Shown piece by piece: positions 1 through 7,370 of a stretch of 19,417 nt of DNA (its first letter is position 1; each line of letters opens with the position of its first letter). Below the pieces are notes generated by a model that was given only the letters and a program-made list of their open reading frames with translations, had not been told where the DNA came from and did not search any database. Location: positions 1-19,417 of the forward strand of contig CATYEN010000047.1 in NCBI GenBank assembly GCA_958405565.1, in the 5' to 3' direction. The translations under genes were made by a program, and so were the position numbers. This stretch comes from an uncultured Collinsella sp. (GTDB lineage: Bacteria > Actinomycetota > Coriobacteriia > Coriobacteriales > Coriobacteriaceae).

Positions 1-67
1 AAATGTCGCGAAGCGCGCGGTTGACAAAACTATAGAGACACGTCCCAAAAAGACTGGGTATTGGGCG

Positions 68-95
68 TTGACAGTTGGCGTACCGTAGGTAAAAT
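68..95 (+). promoter_or_regulatory. Promoter of tRNA-Ala
   Basis: TTGACA at 68-73 and TAAAAT at 90-95 are separated by 16 bases, close to the housekeeping sigma consensus. Transcription would start near 102, just before the mature tRNA at 109. A second TTGACA at 21-26 has no -10 at the right distance. I see no gene in bases 1-67. Confidence 0.75.
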
Positions 96-108
96 ATCAA
101 CTTGTCCT

Positions 109-181
109 GGGGACGTAGCTCAGTTGGGAGAGCGCTGCCGTCGCATGGCAGAGGCCGAGGGTTCGACTCCCTTCGTCTCCA
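109..181 (+). tRNA. tRNA-Ala (anticodon CGC)
   Basis: The cloverleaf is complete: acceptor 109-115 pairs with 174-180, the D arm is GCTC/GAGC, and the anticodon stem CTGCC/GGCAG encloses loop GTCGCAT with anticodon CGC, reading the Ala codon GCG. The third acceptor pair is G3:U70, the classical alanine identity element, which supports the assignment independently of the anticodon. The discriminator base is A181. CCA is not encoded; the next bases are CCC. A promoter lies just upstream and a terminator follows, so this looks like a single-gene transcription unit. Confidence 0.93.
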
Positions 182-196
182 CCCTTGGATTTGATA

Positions 197-227
197 AGCC
201 GCTGACATTGTGTCGGCGGCTTTTTTT
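197..227 (+). terminator. Intrinsic terminator of tRNA-Ala
   Basis: An 11-bp stem with one G-T pair (AGCCGCTGACA / TGTCGGCGGCT) has loop TTG and is followed by a T7 run at 221-227. It ends 19 bases before the ATG of the next gene, so that gene needs read-through or its own promoter. Confidence 0.88.
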
Positions 228-246
228 AAAAAGAAAGGGCTGTACC

Positions 247-693
247 ATGGCCGAGCTTGAGTCCCAACCACTGTCTGCCGAGGAGCGCGCCGAGTTGGAA
301 GAGCTCCGCGCCGAGAAGGCCCGCCGCGAGGCCCAAGAGGAGGCCCGTCGCGAGCGTGAGGAGCTTGCTGCTCTGCGTGCCGAGCGCGCGAAGGCCGAGG
401 AGGCCGCTGCGAAGCCCGCGCCCGCACCTGCGCCCAATCCCGCCGCTGCGAAGCCCGCGCCCGCTGCGCCCAAGCCTCAGCCCAAAAAAGCCGCTCGCCC
501 CAAGCCTGCCGAGCCCAAGCTGAGCCGCGACGAGATGACCTTTGCCCAGCGCATGGTCACCTCCAAGGAGCCTACGGGCGAGAACGAGATCCCGGGCATG
601 GCTCCGGCTCAAAAGATCATCATCGTCCTTGCCCTTATTGCCTTTGTCGTCTTTATGGGCTACACGATCCTGACCAGCATGGGCCTGCGCTAG
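247..693 (+). CDS. Small coiled-coil protein with one C-terminal membrane segment (unknown function)
   Basis: I do not recognise a family. The 148-residue product starts at ATG 247, preceded by GAAAGGG about 8 bases upstream. The frame stays open further 5' through the tRNA, but that part cannot be coding. Residues about 10-55 are an Ala/Glu/Arg-rich heptad-like segment typical of a charged coiled coil. Residues about 56-100 are Ala/Pro/Lys-rich and low in complexity. Residues about 123-143 (KIIIVLALIAFVVFMGYTI) form one strong hydrophobic helix, close to the C-terminus. There is no signal peptide. The simplest reading is a tail-anchored, inner-face membrane protein with a cytoplasmic coil and a flexible linker. 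It precedes pncB by 82 bases on the same strand and may be cotranscribed with it. No catalytic motif is visible. Confidence 0.8.
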   Translation: MAELESQPLSAEERAELEELRAEKARREAQEEARREREELAALRAERAKAEEAAAKPAPAPAPNPAAAKPAPAAPKPQPKKAARPKPAEPKLSRDEMTFAQRMVTSKEPTGENEIPGMAPAQKIIIVLALIAFVVFMGYTILTSMGLR

Positions 694-775
694 CCGATTC
701 ACACCGGGCGCCACGCCCGCACGCCCGCTTCGCCCAACCCTCAACCTCTGCACAACGCATTCGAAAGGTCGCCCC

Positions 776-2281
776 ATGGCTTTGACCGATATCTCTCATC
801 CCACCGACATTGCAATGCTCACCGATCTGTACGAGCTCACTATGGCCCAGGGCCTGTGGGAGAGCGGCAAGGCCAATGAGCAGGGTTGTTTTACTGCGTT
901 TTACCGTGACCACCCCTTTGGCAGCGCGTACGCCGTCATGTGCGGCACTGCCGAGCTGCCCGAGCTGGTCGAGAACCTGCGCTTTACGCCCGAGGACATC
1001 GACTACCTTGCGTCGCTTGAAGCCCCAGCCGGCGGCGCGATGTTCAAGCCCGCGTTCCTCGACTACCTGCGCAACTTCCGCGCGCACGTGAACATCGATG
1101 CCGTGCCCGAGGGCGAGCTCGTCTTTCCACGCGAGCCCATGGTGCGTGTGACCGGCCCCGCGCTGGAGTGCCAGCTGCTCGAGACCGCGCTGCTCAATAT
1201 CGTCGGCTTCCAGACACTCGTCGCCACCAAGACGGCGCGCGTGGTGCTCGCGGCCGATGGTCGCCCCGTCGCCGAGTTCGGCCTGCGCCGCGCCCAGGGT
1301 CCCGATGGCGGGCTGGCCGTCGCGCGCGCGAGCTACGTTGCCGGCTGCTCCTCTACGTCCAACGTGCTTGCCGGGCGCCGCTACGGCATCCCCGTTTTTG
1401 GCACGCATGCGCACAGCTGGGTGATGAGCTTCGACTCCGAGCTCGAGGCATTCCGGGCTTTTGCTAAGTCGAGTCCCAAGAACTGCACGCTGCTCATCGA
1501 CACCTACGACGTACGTGAGGGTTGCGAGCATGCCATTACGGTTGCCAAGGAGATGGAGGCGGCGGGCGAGCGCTTGTCGGCTATTCGCATCGACTCGGGC
1601 GACCTGGCCAAGCTTTCCAAGTATGTCCGCGGCCGTTTTGACGCCGAGGGCCTGCCCTATGTGGGGATCTCGGTTTCTAACGATCTGGATGAGTACACGA
1701 TTCAGTCGCTGCTCGACCAGGGTGCGCCCATCGATAGCTTTGGCGTGGGCACCAAGCTCGCGACCTGCTACGACCAGCCGGCGCTGGGCGGCGTGTACAA
1801 GCTCGCCGCCCGCCGTGCGAGTGAGACGGACCCGTGGACGCCGGTGGTGAAGCTCTCCGAGCAGCCCTACAAGCGCACGATTCCCGGCGTGCAACGCGTG
1901 CGCCGTTATTACGATGGCTTTGGTGGCCCAGTCTGCGACATGATTTACGACGAGGACCATCTGGCAGGGGAGGGCGCCGCGCGCGGCAATACCCTTGTGG
2001 CCGTTAACGATGCCGCTCTGGTGACCGACGTTTCCGAGCTTGAGTATCGCGAGCTGCTGGTGCCGATTGTGCGCGACGGCAGCGCGGTGGCTCCTCGCGA
2101 GAGCATCGAGGACGCGCGCGAGCGTTGTGCCTGGGCGCTCGATCATCTGGACGCCGCTTATAAGCGCTTCCTGTATCCGCAGACCTATGTGGTGGGCATG
2201 GAGCAGGGCCTGGCTCAGGTGCGCGACGAGCTCGTGCGCAAGAACATGGCCGCGGCCTCGGCTTTCCCCTGGGCAAAATGA
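776..2281 (+). CDS. pncB: Nicotinate phosphoribosyltransferase
   Basis: This enzyme makes nicotinate mononucleotide from nicotinate and PRPP with ATP, the entry step of Preiss-Handler NAD salvage in the cytoplasm. The product has 501 residues, near the length of the long bacterial/eukaryotic-type enzymes. The N-terminus has the family signature DLYELTMAQG (about 16-25). The segment FGTHAHSWVM (about 208-217) carries the conserved histidine pair, H211 and H213, in the region that is phosphorylated in characterised members. RIDSGDLAKLS (about 272-282) and the FGVGTKL segment line the phosphoribosyl site. The ATG at 776 is preceded by GAAAGG. The last codon and the TGA stop lie inside the left arm of a hairpin repeat (2275-2313), so the native 3' end may have been remodelled. 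proB follows 103 bases downstream on the same strand. Confidence 0.95.
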   Translation: MALTDISHPTDIAMLTDLYELTMAQGLWESGKANEQGCFTAFYRDHPFGSAYAVMCGTAELPELVENLRFTPEDIDYLASLEAPAGGAMFKPAFLDYLRNFRAHVNIDAVPEGELVFPREPMVRVTGPALECQLLETALLNIVGFQTLVATKTARVVLAADGRPVAEFGLRRAQGPDGGLAVARASYVAGCSSTSNVLAGRRYGIPVFGTHAHSWVMSFDSELEAFRAFAKSSPKNCTLLIDTYDVREGCEHAITVAKEMEAAGERLSAIRIDSGDLAKLSKYVRGRFDAEGLPYVGISVSNDLDEYTIQSLLDQGAPIDSFGVGTKLATCYDQPALGGVYKLAARRASETDPWTPVVKLSEQPYKRTIPGVQRVRRYYDGFGGPVCDMIYDEDHLAGEGAARGNTLVAVNDAALVTDVSELEYRELLVPIVRDGSAVAPRESIEDARERCAWALDHLDAAYKRFLYPQTYVVGMEQGLAQVRDELVRKNMAAASAFPWAK

Positions 2282-2313
2282 TCCCTTGGGGACGGAGGAA
2301 AACGGATCATTTT
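2275..2313 (+). repeat. Hairpin repeat E1 (GGGGAC-loop family) over the pncB stop codon
   Basis: A perfect 10-bp inverted repeat, AAAATGATCC (2275-2284) and GGATCATTTT (2304-2313), encloses the 19-base loop CTTGGGGACGGAGGAAAAC. The TGA stop of pncB (2279-2281) is part of the left arm. An alternative pairing exists between ACGGA (2292-2296) and TCCGT (2316-2320). The layout, an inverted repeat around a loop with TTGGGGACG, matches E2 and resembles E3-E5, although the stem sequence differs. No T run follows, so it is not an ordinary terminator. Confidence 0.7.
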
Positions 2314-2384
2314 CGTCCGTTCCGCACTAGGCGCCCCGACTGCCCCAGCTCGCCCGAACGCTCGACATTCGATTGGTTTGACGT

Positions 2385-3512
2385 ATGACGACTTCTTATA
2401 AAACGATGGTGGTAAAGATCGGCTCGTCCACGGTGGTGGGCGCCGACGGCAAGGTCAACCGCGCCTTTATCGGCGGGCTTGCCGATCAGGCCGCAGCGCT
2501 GCGCGAGCATGGCTGGCGCCTGGTCGTGGTGAGCTCGGGTGCCATTGCCTGCGGCTATCCCGTGCTGGGCTTCGACCGCAAGCCGGTCGGTGACCTGCCG
2601 AGCCTGCAGGCCTGCGCCTCGGCCGGTCAGTGCATCATCTCGTCGGCCTACGACGAGGAGTTCCATGCGCGCGACCTGCTCACCTCGCTCGTGCTGCTCA
2701 CGCGTCACGACACGGCGCGCCGCACGTCCTACCTGCACGCGCGCGACGCCCTGCTGCGCCTGGTGGAGCTTGGCGTGGTGCCGGTCGTCAACGAGAACGA
2801 TACCGTTACCGTCGATGAGATCAAGTTTGGCGACAACGACACACTGGCGGCGCTTGTGAGCTGCCTGGTTTCTGCCGATCTGTGCGTGACGCTCTCGGAC
2901 ATCGATGGTCTCTATACTGCCAATCCGCATGAGGACCCCACGGCCGAGTTTGTTCCTGTCGTGCATAAGATCGATGCCAAGATTATCGCCTCGGCGGGCG
3001 ATTCTTCCACATCGGTTGGCACGGGCGGCATGATCACCAAGATTCGCGCGAGCCGCATTCTCATGACGGCGGGCATTCAGAGCGTGATTTGCTCGGGCGA
3101 GGAGCCCGATGCACTCGTGCGCCTGGCTCGCGGCGAGAGCGTGGGAACCCTGTTCGATCCGCCGGCGGAGCGCCTGGACATTGCGCCACGCAAGCTGTGG
3201 ATCGCGCTGGGTGACAAGGCACATGGCTCGGTGACGGTCGATGACGGTGCTGCGAAGGCGCTGGTCAGCCGTGGTTCTTCCTTGCTTGCGGTGGGTATTC
3301 GCGAGGTCGATGGCCAGTTTGCCGAGGGCGATGTGCTCGACGTGTGCGACCCGAACGGCATGGTTGTCGCCCGCGGTATCGCCGAGGCCGATTCGGACGT
3401 GCTGGAACTTGCCGCCGGCCGCCGCCAGGACCAGATTGCCGGCAACCGCCTGCTGGCAGATCTGGCCGAGAAGCCCGCGATACACAGGGATAACTTGATC
3501 GTATTTGCATAA
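2385..3512 (+). CDS. proB: Glutamate 5-kinase
   Basis: This enzyme phosphorylates L-glutamate to gamma-glutamyl 5-phosphate, the first and normally feedback-controlled step of proline synthesis; its labile product goes to ProA. The product has 375 residues, the usual length for the two-domain form. The amino acid kinase domain shows VVKIGSS (about 9-15), VVSSGAIA (about 49-56), NENDTV, FGDNDTLAALVS and LSDIDGLY, then GTGGMITKI. The C-terminal part from about residue 275 is a PUA-type domain (GSLLAVGI, FAEGDVLDV), seen in most bacterial ProB. ATG 2385 has no clear Shine-Dalgarno sequence, and neither does the internal ATG at 2406, so the start is less certain than the gene. proA lies 1.6 kb downstream beyond an opposite-strand hydrolase. 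Confidence 0.95.
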   Translation: MTTSYKTMVVKIGSSTVVGADGKVNRAFIGGLADQAAALREHGWRLVVVSSGAIACGYPVLGFDRKPVGDLPSLQACASAGQCIISSAYDEEFHARDLLTSLVLLTRHDTARRTSYLHARDALLRLVELGVVPVVNENDTVTVDEIKFGDNDTLAALVSCLVSADLCVTLSDIDGLYTANPHEDPTAEFVPVVHKIDAKIIASAGDSSTSVGTGGMITKIRASRILMTAGIQSVICSGEEPDALVRLARGESVGTLFDPPAERLDIAPRKLWIALGDKAHGSVTVDDGAAKALVSRGSSLLAVGIREVDGQFAEGDVLDVCDPNGMVVARGIAEADSDVLELAAGRRQDQIAGNRLLADLAEKPAIHRDNLIVFA

Positions 3513-3514
3513 AG

Positions 3515-3554
3515 AAAGACAGCGCTGCGGATCGTTTCCCGCGGCGCTGTCTTT
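3515..3554. terminator. Hairpin terminator between convergent proB and the iminopeptidase gene
   Basis: A 16-bp stem with one G-T pair starts two bases after the proB stop: AAAGACAGCGCTGCGG (3515-3530) pairs with CCGCGGCGCTGTCTTT (3539-3554) around an 8-base loop. T-rich tracts flank it on both strands (CTTT on plus; TCTTTCTTTATG on minus), so it could serve both convergent genes. Confidence 0.8.
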
Positions 3555-3558
3555 CATG

Positions 3559-3593
3559 TGCCGGCACTTGGGGACGTTTCTTTTGTGCCGGCA
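3559..3593 (+). repeat. Hairpin repeat E2 (GGGGAC-loop family)
   Basis: A perfect 9-bp inverted repeat, TGCCGGCAC (3559-3567) and GTGCCGGCA (3585-3593), encloses the 17-base loop TTGGGGACGTTTCTTTT. The loop shares TTGGGGACG with E1. It lies in the 3' intergenic region between proB and the convergent hydrolase, just after the proB terminator. The arms are themselves palindromic (GTGCCGGCAC). Confidence 0.7.
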
Positions 3594-3611
3594 GGCGGGG
3601 GCACTCCTTTG

Positions 3612-5030
3612 CTAGAAGATCCGGCGCAGGTCTCCTCGGTTGAGGGCTTCGTCGAAGAGGTACTTGAACACCACGCTGCCGTGCAGACCGTCGTGCTCGA
3701 ACTCGTTGGTCACCCAGGCATGCGAGTTGCCCACACGGCTGAGCGTATCGAGCTGCAGGCCCGAATCGACGTACATGTCGTCGAAATACACCGCGGCCTG
3801 CAGGGGCACCTCGTTGCACGCCAGGCGCTGCGGGTCGTAGATCTTGTCCCAGCTGGTGTCTTCCATCAGCAGGTCCATCGCCGGCTTGAAGGGCTTAAGT
3901 TCGGGCATCTGCTCAAACATCCACGGGAACATGGCCTCGCCGGTAAACATGAGCGGTCGCGCGAGCGTGTCGAACTCGGCACGGTGTGCCTTCTCTTCTG
4001 CCGCGGCCCAGCGAATGGGCATGGTGTCGCCGTCGGCGTAGATGAACTCCTGAAGCGTCCAGTACAGCGGATTCGTGCGCGTGTTGGTGCGCTCGAAGGC
4101 GCGCATCAAAAAGCTGTCAGATACCGAGGCGCCGCAGGTCAGCGTGCCGTCGCCGCCAACAAAAGCGTGATCGATAATCCAATGCATGCGCTCAAAGCTC
4201 GGCTTCATGCCGAAGTCGCTGCCCATGAGCTGCAGGCGCTCGACCGTCATCGGCGAGCCGTCGGGCAGCACGGGCTTCTGAGCCTCGAGCGCATCGGCCA
4301 GGGCTGCCACGCGCTCGACATCGGCGGGGTAGCGGTCGTAATACTGCTGCGTCTTGGCGGCCATGCGTGGGAAGGTGTGCGCGTAGACCTCGCTGGCGCT
4401 CGCCGGCACGTGCGGAATGCCACCACAGGTAAAGCTTGCCGCCACGCCCTCGGGGAAGAGCGACAGATAGCTCAACGTCAAAAAGCCGCCGTAGCTCTGC
4501 CCGAGTGTGACCCAGGGCTTGCCCCCAAAGCCCACCAGGCGCAGATACTCAAAATCGCGCACGATTGAGCTGGCGAGGTGACGCTTGAGGAAGTCCGCCT
4601 GCGAGCGGGCGGCATTGGCGCCTGCTGCCTCGGCGCGATCACCTAGCGCCGCGATGGTGCGTCCGTCCACGCAGCTACTGCGTCCGGTGCCGCGCTGGTC
4701 GGGAAGGACCACGCGGAAGTGCTTGACGGCCTCCTCGATCCAGCCATCGCTTGTGGGCGACAGCGGACGCGGGCTCTCGCCGCCGGGGCCGCCCTGCAAA
4801 AACAGGAGCAGCGGCAGATCGTCGTTGATGCGGTCGGGCGCGCAAACCACGCGGTAGAAGAGCTTGATGCTCTCGGGCGCGCCGGCGATTGGTGCCGGCA
4901 TGGCGCCGCGGCGCATGGTGCTGCCGACGGCCAGGAGCATCGGCTCCAGGCCGCGCCAGTCGAGGGGGACATCGATGCTGTGGTCCTCGACATACAGGCC
5001 GGGGACGTGGTACGAAGTGATGAGGGCCAT
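3612..5030 (-). CDS. Alpha/beta hydrolase, proline iminopeptidase (S33) family
   Basis: Enzymes of this family release an N-terminal proline from peptides; some relatives act on other substrates. The product has 472 residues. Visible landmarks are the oxyanion-region motif FLQGGPGGESP (about 95-105), DQRGTGRSS (about 130-138) and the nucleophile elbow GQSYGG, with the catalytic serine at about residue 179. A late histidine in EHDGLHGS (about 445-452) is the likely triad base. No signal peptide is visible, so a cytoplasmic enzyme is expected. I chose the ATG at 5030 because the product then begins MALITSYHVPGLYVEDH and GGAAG lies about 9 bases upstream; the open frame extends to 5111 without better support. 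It lies between proB and proA on the opposite strand, which fits proline recycling. Substrate specificity is inferred, so no symbol is given. Confidence 0.85.
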   Translation of the reverse strand: MALITSYHVPGLYVEDHSIDVPLDWRGLEPMLLAVGSTMRRGAMPAPIAGAPESIKLFYRVVCAPDRINDDLPLLLFLQGGPGGESPRPLSPTSDGWIEEAVKHFRVVLPDQRGTGRSSCVDGRTIAALGDRAEAAGANAARSQADFLKRHLASSIVRDFEYLRLVGFGGKPWVTLGQSYGGFLTLSYLSLFPEGVAASFTCGGIPHVPASASEVYAHTFPRMAAKTQQYYDRYPADVERVAALADALEAQKPVLPDGSPMTVERLQLMGSDFGMKPSFERMHWIIDHAFVGGDGTLTCGASVSDSFLMRAFERTNTRTNPLYWTLQEFIYADGDTMPIRWAAAEEKAHRAEFDTLARPLMFTGEAMFPWMFEQMPELKPFKPAMDLLMEDTSWDKIYDPQRLACNEVPLQAAVYFDDMYVDSGLQLDTLSRVGNSHAWVTNEFEHDGLHGSVVFKYLFDEALNRGDLRRIF

Positions 5031-5142
5031 GTGAGTCTTCCGTTCGTTGCGGTGTTTCGGGTTGACCAATTCTACCGCCGCGGGCGAGGCCATGCGCAAA
5101 TCGGCTACCATGGTTGCAAACTTCTAGGAGAAAGGGCCGCCC

Positions 5143-6429
5143 ATGTCGGTCGATATAGCCACGTATGTCCACGATCTTGCCGTTGCCGCCAAGGCAGCGT
5201 CGGCCTCGCTTGCCGCGGCGAGCGACGAGCAGCGCCAGGAGGCCGTGCGCGCCATGGCCGTAGCACTGCGCAACGGTGTCGACTCCATCGTCGCCGCCAA
5301 CGAGCTCGATATGTCCGCCGCGCGCGATGCGGGGACCTCGGCGGGGCTCCTCGACCGTCTGCTGCTGACGCCCGAGCGCGTTGAGGGCATGGCCACCGGT
5401 CTGGAGAAGCTTGCCGAGCTGCCCGATCCCGTGGGCCGCGTGCTCGATCACCGCGTGCTCGCAAGCGGCGTGGACCTCACCCGTGTGAGCGTGCCGTTGG
5501 GCCTTGTCGCCATGGCGTACGAGGCGCGCCCCAACGTGACGGCCGACGCCGCGGGCATCTGCATCCGCACCGGCAACGCCTGCATTCTGCGCGGTGGTTC
5601 GCTGGCCTATCACTCGTGTGCCATGATCACCGAGCTGCTGGCCGATGCGCTCGAGGCCAAGGGCTTCCCGCGCGAGGCCGTCTCGATGATCGAGTCTACC
5701 GACCGCGAGGCAACCGGCGAGCTCATGAAGCTCCGCGGCATCGTCGATGTGCTCATTCCGCGCGGCGGTGCAGGCCTGATCCAGCGCTGCGTGCGCGAGT
5801 CGCTTGTGCCGGTGATCGAGACGGGCACGGGTAACTGCCACATCTACGTGCATGAATCCGCCGACTTCGATAAAGCGCTCAATATTATCGTCAACGCTAA
5901 GACGCAGCGCGTGGGCGTGTGCAATGCCGCCGAGTCGTTGCTGGTCGACCGTGCTGTGGCCGATACGTTCTTGCCCGCTGTCGTTGCCGTGCTGCATGAC
6001 CACGGCGTACTCATTCACGGCGACGAGGCCACGTGCGCCGCATGCGCCGGCGCCGGCTTTGTGGAGGGCGATGACTACGTCGTCGCGACTGAGGAGGACT
6101 GGGGCCGCGAGTACCTGGCGCTCGAGATGAGCGTGAAGGTCGTGGCAAACGAGGACGAGGCCATCGCGCACATCAACCGCTATGGCACCATGCATTCCGA
6201 GGCCATCATCGCCGAGGACGTGGATGCCTGCGAGCGCTTCCTGGATGCGGTCGATGCCTCGGCCGTGTATGCCAACGCCAGCACGCGCTTCACCGACGGC
6301 GGCGAGTTTGGCCTGGGCGCCGAGATTGGCATCTCGACCCAAAAGCTCCACGCCCGCGGACCCTTTGCCGCCGAGGCCCTCACCACCTACAAATACAAGC
6401 TCCGCGGCACCGGCCAGGTCCGCCCCTAA
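5143..6429 (+). CDS. proA: Glutamate-5-semialdehyde dehydrogenase (gamma-glutamyl phosphate reductase)
   Basis: This enzyme reduces gamma-glutamyl 5-phosphate to glutamate-5-semialdehyde with NADPH, the second step of proline synthesis and the partner step of ProB. The 428-residue length is typical. It has the aldehyde dehydrogenase fold with MAYEARPNVT (about 124-133), ILRGGS (about 147-152), the catalytic-cysteine segment RVGVCNAAES with Cys at about residue 260, and the C-terminal EFGLGAEIGISTQKLHARGP that marks ProA. The start at 5143 is well supported by TAGGAGAAAGGG upstream. Its 5' region (5031-5142) is shared divergently with the iminopeptidase. Hairpin repeat E3 and then a strong terminator follow the TAA stop. 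Confidence 0.96.
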   Translation: MSVDIATYVHDLAVAAKAASASLAAASDEQRQEAVRAMAVALRNGVDSIVAANELDMSAARDAGTSAGLLDRLLLTPERVEGMATGLEKLAELPDPVGRVLDHRVLASGVDLTRVSVPLGLVAMAYEARPNVTADAAGICIRTGNACILRGGSLAYHSCAMITELLADALEAKGFPREAVSMIESTDREATGELMKLRGIVDVLIPRGGAGLIQRCVRESLVPVIETGTGNCHIYVHESADFDKALNIIVNAKTQRVGVCNAAESLLVDRAVADTFLPAVVAVLHDHGVLIHGDEATCAACAGAGFVEGDDYVVATEEDWGREYLALEMSVKVVANEDEAIAHINRYGTMHSEAIIAEDVDACERFLDAVDASAVYANASTRFTDGGEFGLGAEIGISTQKLHARGPFAAEALTTYKYKLRGTGQVRP

Positions 6430-6430
6430 A

Positions 6431-6472
6431 CCTACCAAAAAGGGACAGGTTTATTTTGGCAGGTTTTATCTG
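6431..6472 (+). repeat. Hairpin repeat E3, one base after the proA stop
   Basis: This copy is a 10-bp near-perfect inverted repeat, CCTACCAAAA (6431-6440) and TTTTGGCAGG (6454-6463), with loop AGGGACAGGTTTA and the conserved tail TTTTATCTG. It differs from E4 at two of 42 positions and from E5 at one. The proA TAA ends at 6429, so a single A separates stop and repeat. The terminator stem begins eight bases after the repeat. Confidence 0.85.
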
Positions 6473-6479
6473 CGGTTTT

Positions 6480-6508
6480 GCCGGGCGACACGCTCGCCCG
6501 GCTTTTTT
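6480..6508 (+). terminator. Intrinsic terminator of proA
   Basis: A perfect 9-bp stem, GCCGGGCGA (6480-6488) and TCGCCCGGC (6494-6502), has a 5-base loop and is followed by T6. Confidence 0.92.
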
Positions 6509-6600
6509 CTCCGCAAACCTTTTCTGCCTTTCGGCTTGAGCCGCGGCGATATACGATAGTGACACCGTGTCCTAGCACCGAATCACCAGGAGGTATTGCC

Positions 6601-7200
6601 ATGTCCCAGACGCTTTCCGCTGGAATCACCCGCGACCGTGCGTTCGAACTGCTCAACGAGCACAACAAGGACCCGTTCCACATCACCCACGGCGAGACCG
6701 TCGAGGGCACCATGCGCTATTTTGCGCGCGAGTTCGACCCCGAGAACGAGGAGTTCTGGGGCATCGTCGGCCTGCTGCACGACTTGGATTGGGAGGAGCA
6801 TGAGGACGACCCCATGAACCACACCATCTATGCGGCCGAGATCCTTGAAGGCGAGGGCGCATCGCCCGAGCTCATCCGCGCTATCCAGACGCACACGTCC
6901 GATTTCAATGCTTCACTGCCTAAGCCCGAACTGCAGATGGAGAAGATTCTGTTTGCCTGCGACGAGCTCACCGGGTTGATCGGTGCCGCCGTCATCATGC
7001 GCCCGAGCAAGAGCGTCATGGACTTTACGACCAAGTCGCTCAAGAAGAAGTTCAAGGACAAGCGCTTTGCCGCCGGCTGCTCGCGCGACGTGATTTCGCA
7101 GGGCGCCGAGATGCTGGGCTGGGAGCTTCCCGAGCTCTTCGACCGCACCATCGCGGCCATGCAGTCCTTCGCGCCTGACCGCGACACCTTCCAGGCCTAA
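6601..7200 (+). CDS. HD-domain protein (predicted metal-dependent phosphohydrolase)
   Basis: The product has 199 residues and matches the HD superfamily, whose members mostly hydrolyse nucleotides or phosphate esters with a bound metal. Visible ligands are H30 in HITHGETVEG, the HD doublet H60-D61 in GLLHDLDWEE, a further histidine in MNHTIYAAEIL and an aspartate in FACDELTGLI; together they form the H...HD...D pattern. The fold is short and lacks any extra sensor or synthetase domain. The substrate cannot be told from sequence. ATG 6601 is chosen because a strong AGGAGG lies at 6590-6595; the frame is open further upstream through the proA terminator. The gene stands alone between two terminators and is flanked on both sides by same-direction copies of the 42-bp hairpin repeat. 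Confidence 0.85.
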   Translation: MSQTLSAGITRDRAFELLNEHNKDPFHITHGETVEGTMRYFAREFDPENEEFWGIVGLLHDLDWEEHEDDPMNHTIYAAEILEGEGASPELIRAIQTHTSDFNASLPKPELQMEKILFACDELTGLIGAAVIMRPSKSVMDFTTKSLKKKFKDKRFAAGCSRDVISQGAEMLGWELPELFDRTIAAMQSFAPDRDTFQA

Positions 7201-7242
7201 CCTGCCAAAAAGGGACAGGTTTATTTTGGTAGGTTTTATCTG
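7201..7242 (+). repeat. Hairpin repeat E4, directly abutting the HD-gene stop; left end of the transposase unit
   Basis: The repeat begins at the first base after TAA (7198-7200). CCTGCCAAAA (7201-7210) pairs with TTTTGGTAGG (7224-7233) through nine standard pairs and one G-T pair, around loop AGGGACAGGTTTA, and is followed by TTTTATCTG. It matches the reverse complement of E5 at 41 of 42 positions. The terminator of the HD gene begins two bases after the repeat. Confidence 0.88.
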
Positions 7243-7243
7243 G

Positions 7244-7289
7244 GAAAACGCTTCCGTTGGACGTTATTCAGCGGAATCGTTTTCTTTTT
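7244..7289 (+). terminator. Intrinsic terminator of the HD gene
   Basis: GAAAACG-C-TTCCG (7244-7256) pairs with CGGAA-T-CGTTTTC (7272-7284): 12 bp with one internal mismatch and a 15-base loop. T5 follows at 7285-7289. Confidence 0.75.
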
Positions 7290-7370
7290 GACGCGGTGAT
7301 GCCGGCGAATGGCGGCGCTTCGCGGCAGACGGCCATGCTTTGCCGTATTCGTAATTCGGCATGCGCATTG

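Noticed and set aside
37..60. GTCCCAAAAAGAC-type sequence at the window start as another hairpin repeat copy
   Set aside because: It has a GGGAC on the minus strand and a short CCCA/TGGG pairing, but no arm of useful length and no match to the E1-E5 pattern.
653..2146. Long minus-strand open frame opposite pncB
   Set aside because: It is a shadow of pncB with no recognisable motif; pncB has clear family signatures and a ribosome binding site.
4675..6438. Minus-strand open frame across proA and the iminopeptidase start
   Set aside because: Its C-terminal part is the iminopeptidase in the wrong frame, and the rest is antisense to proA.
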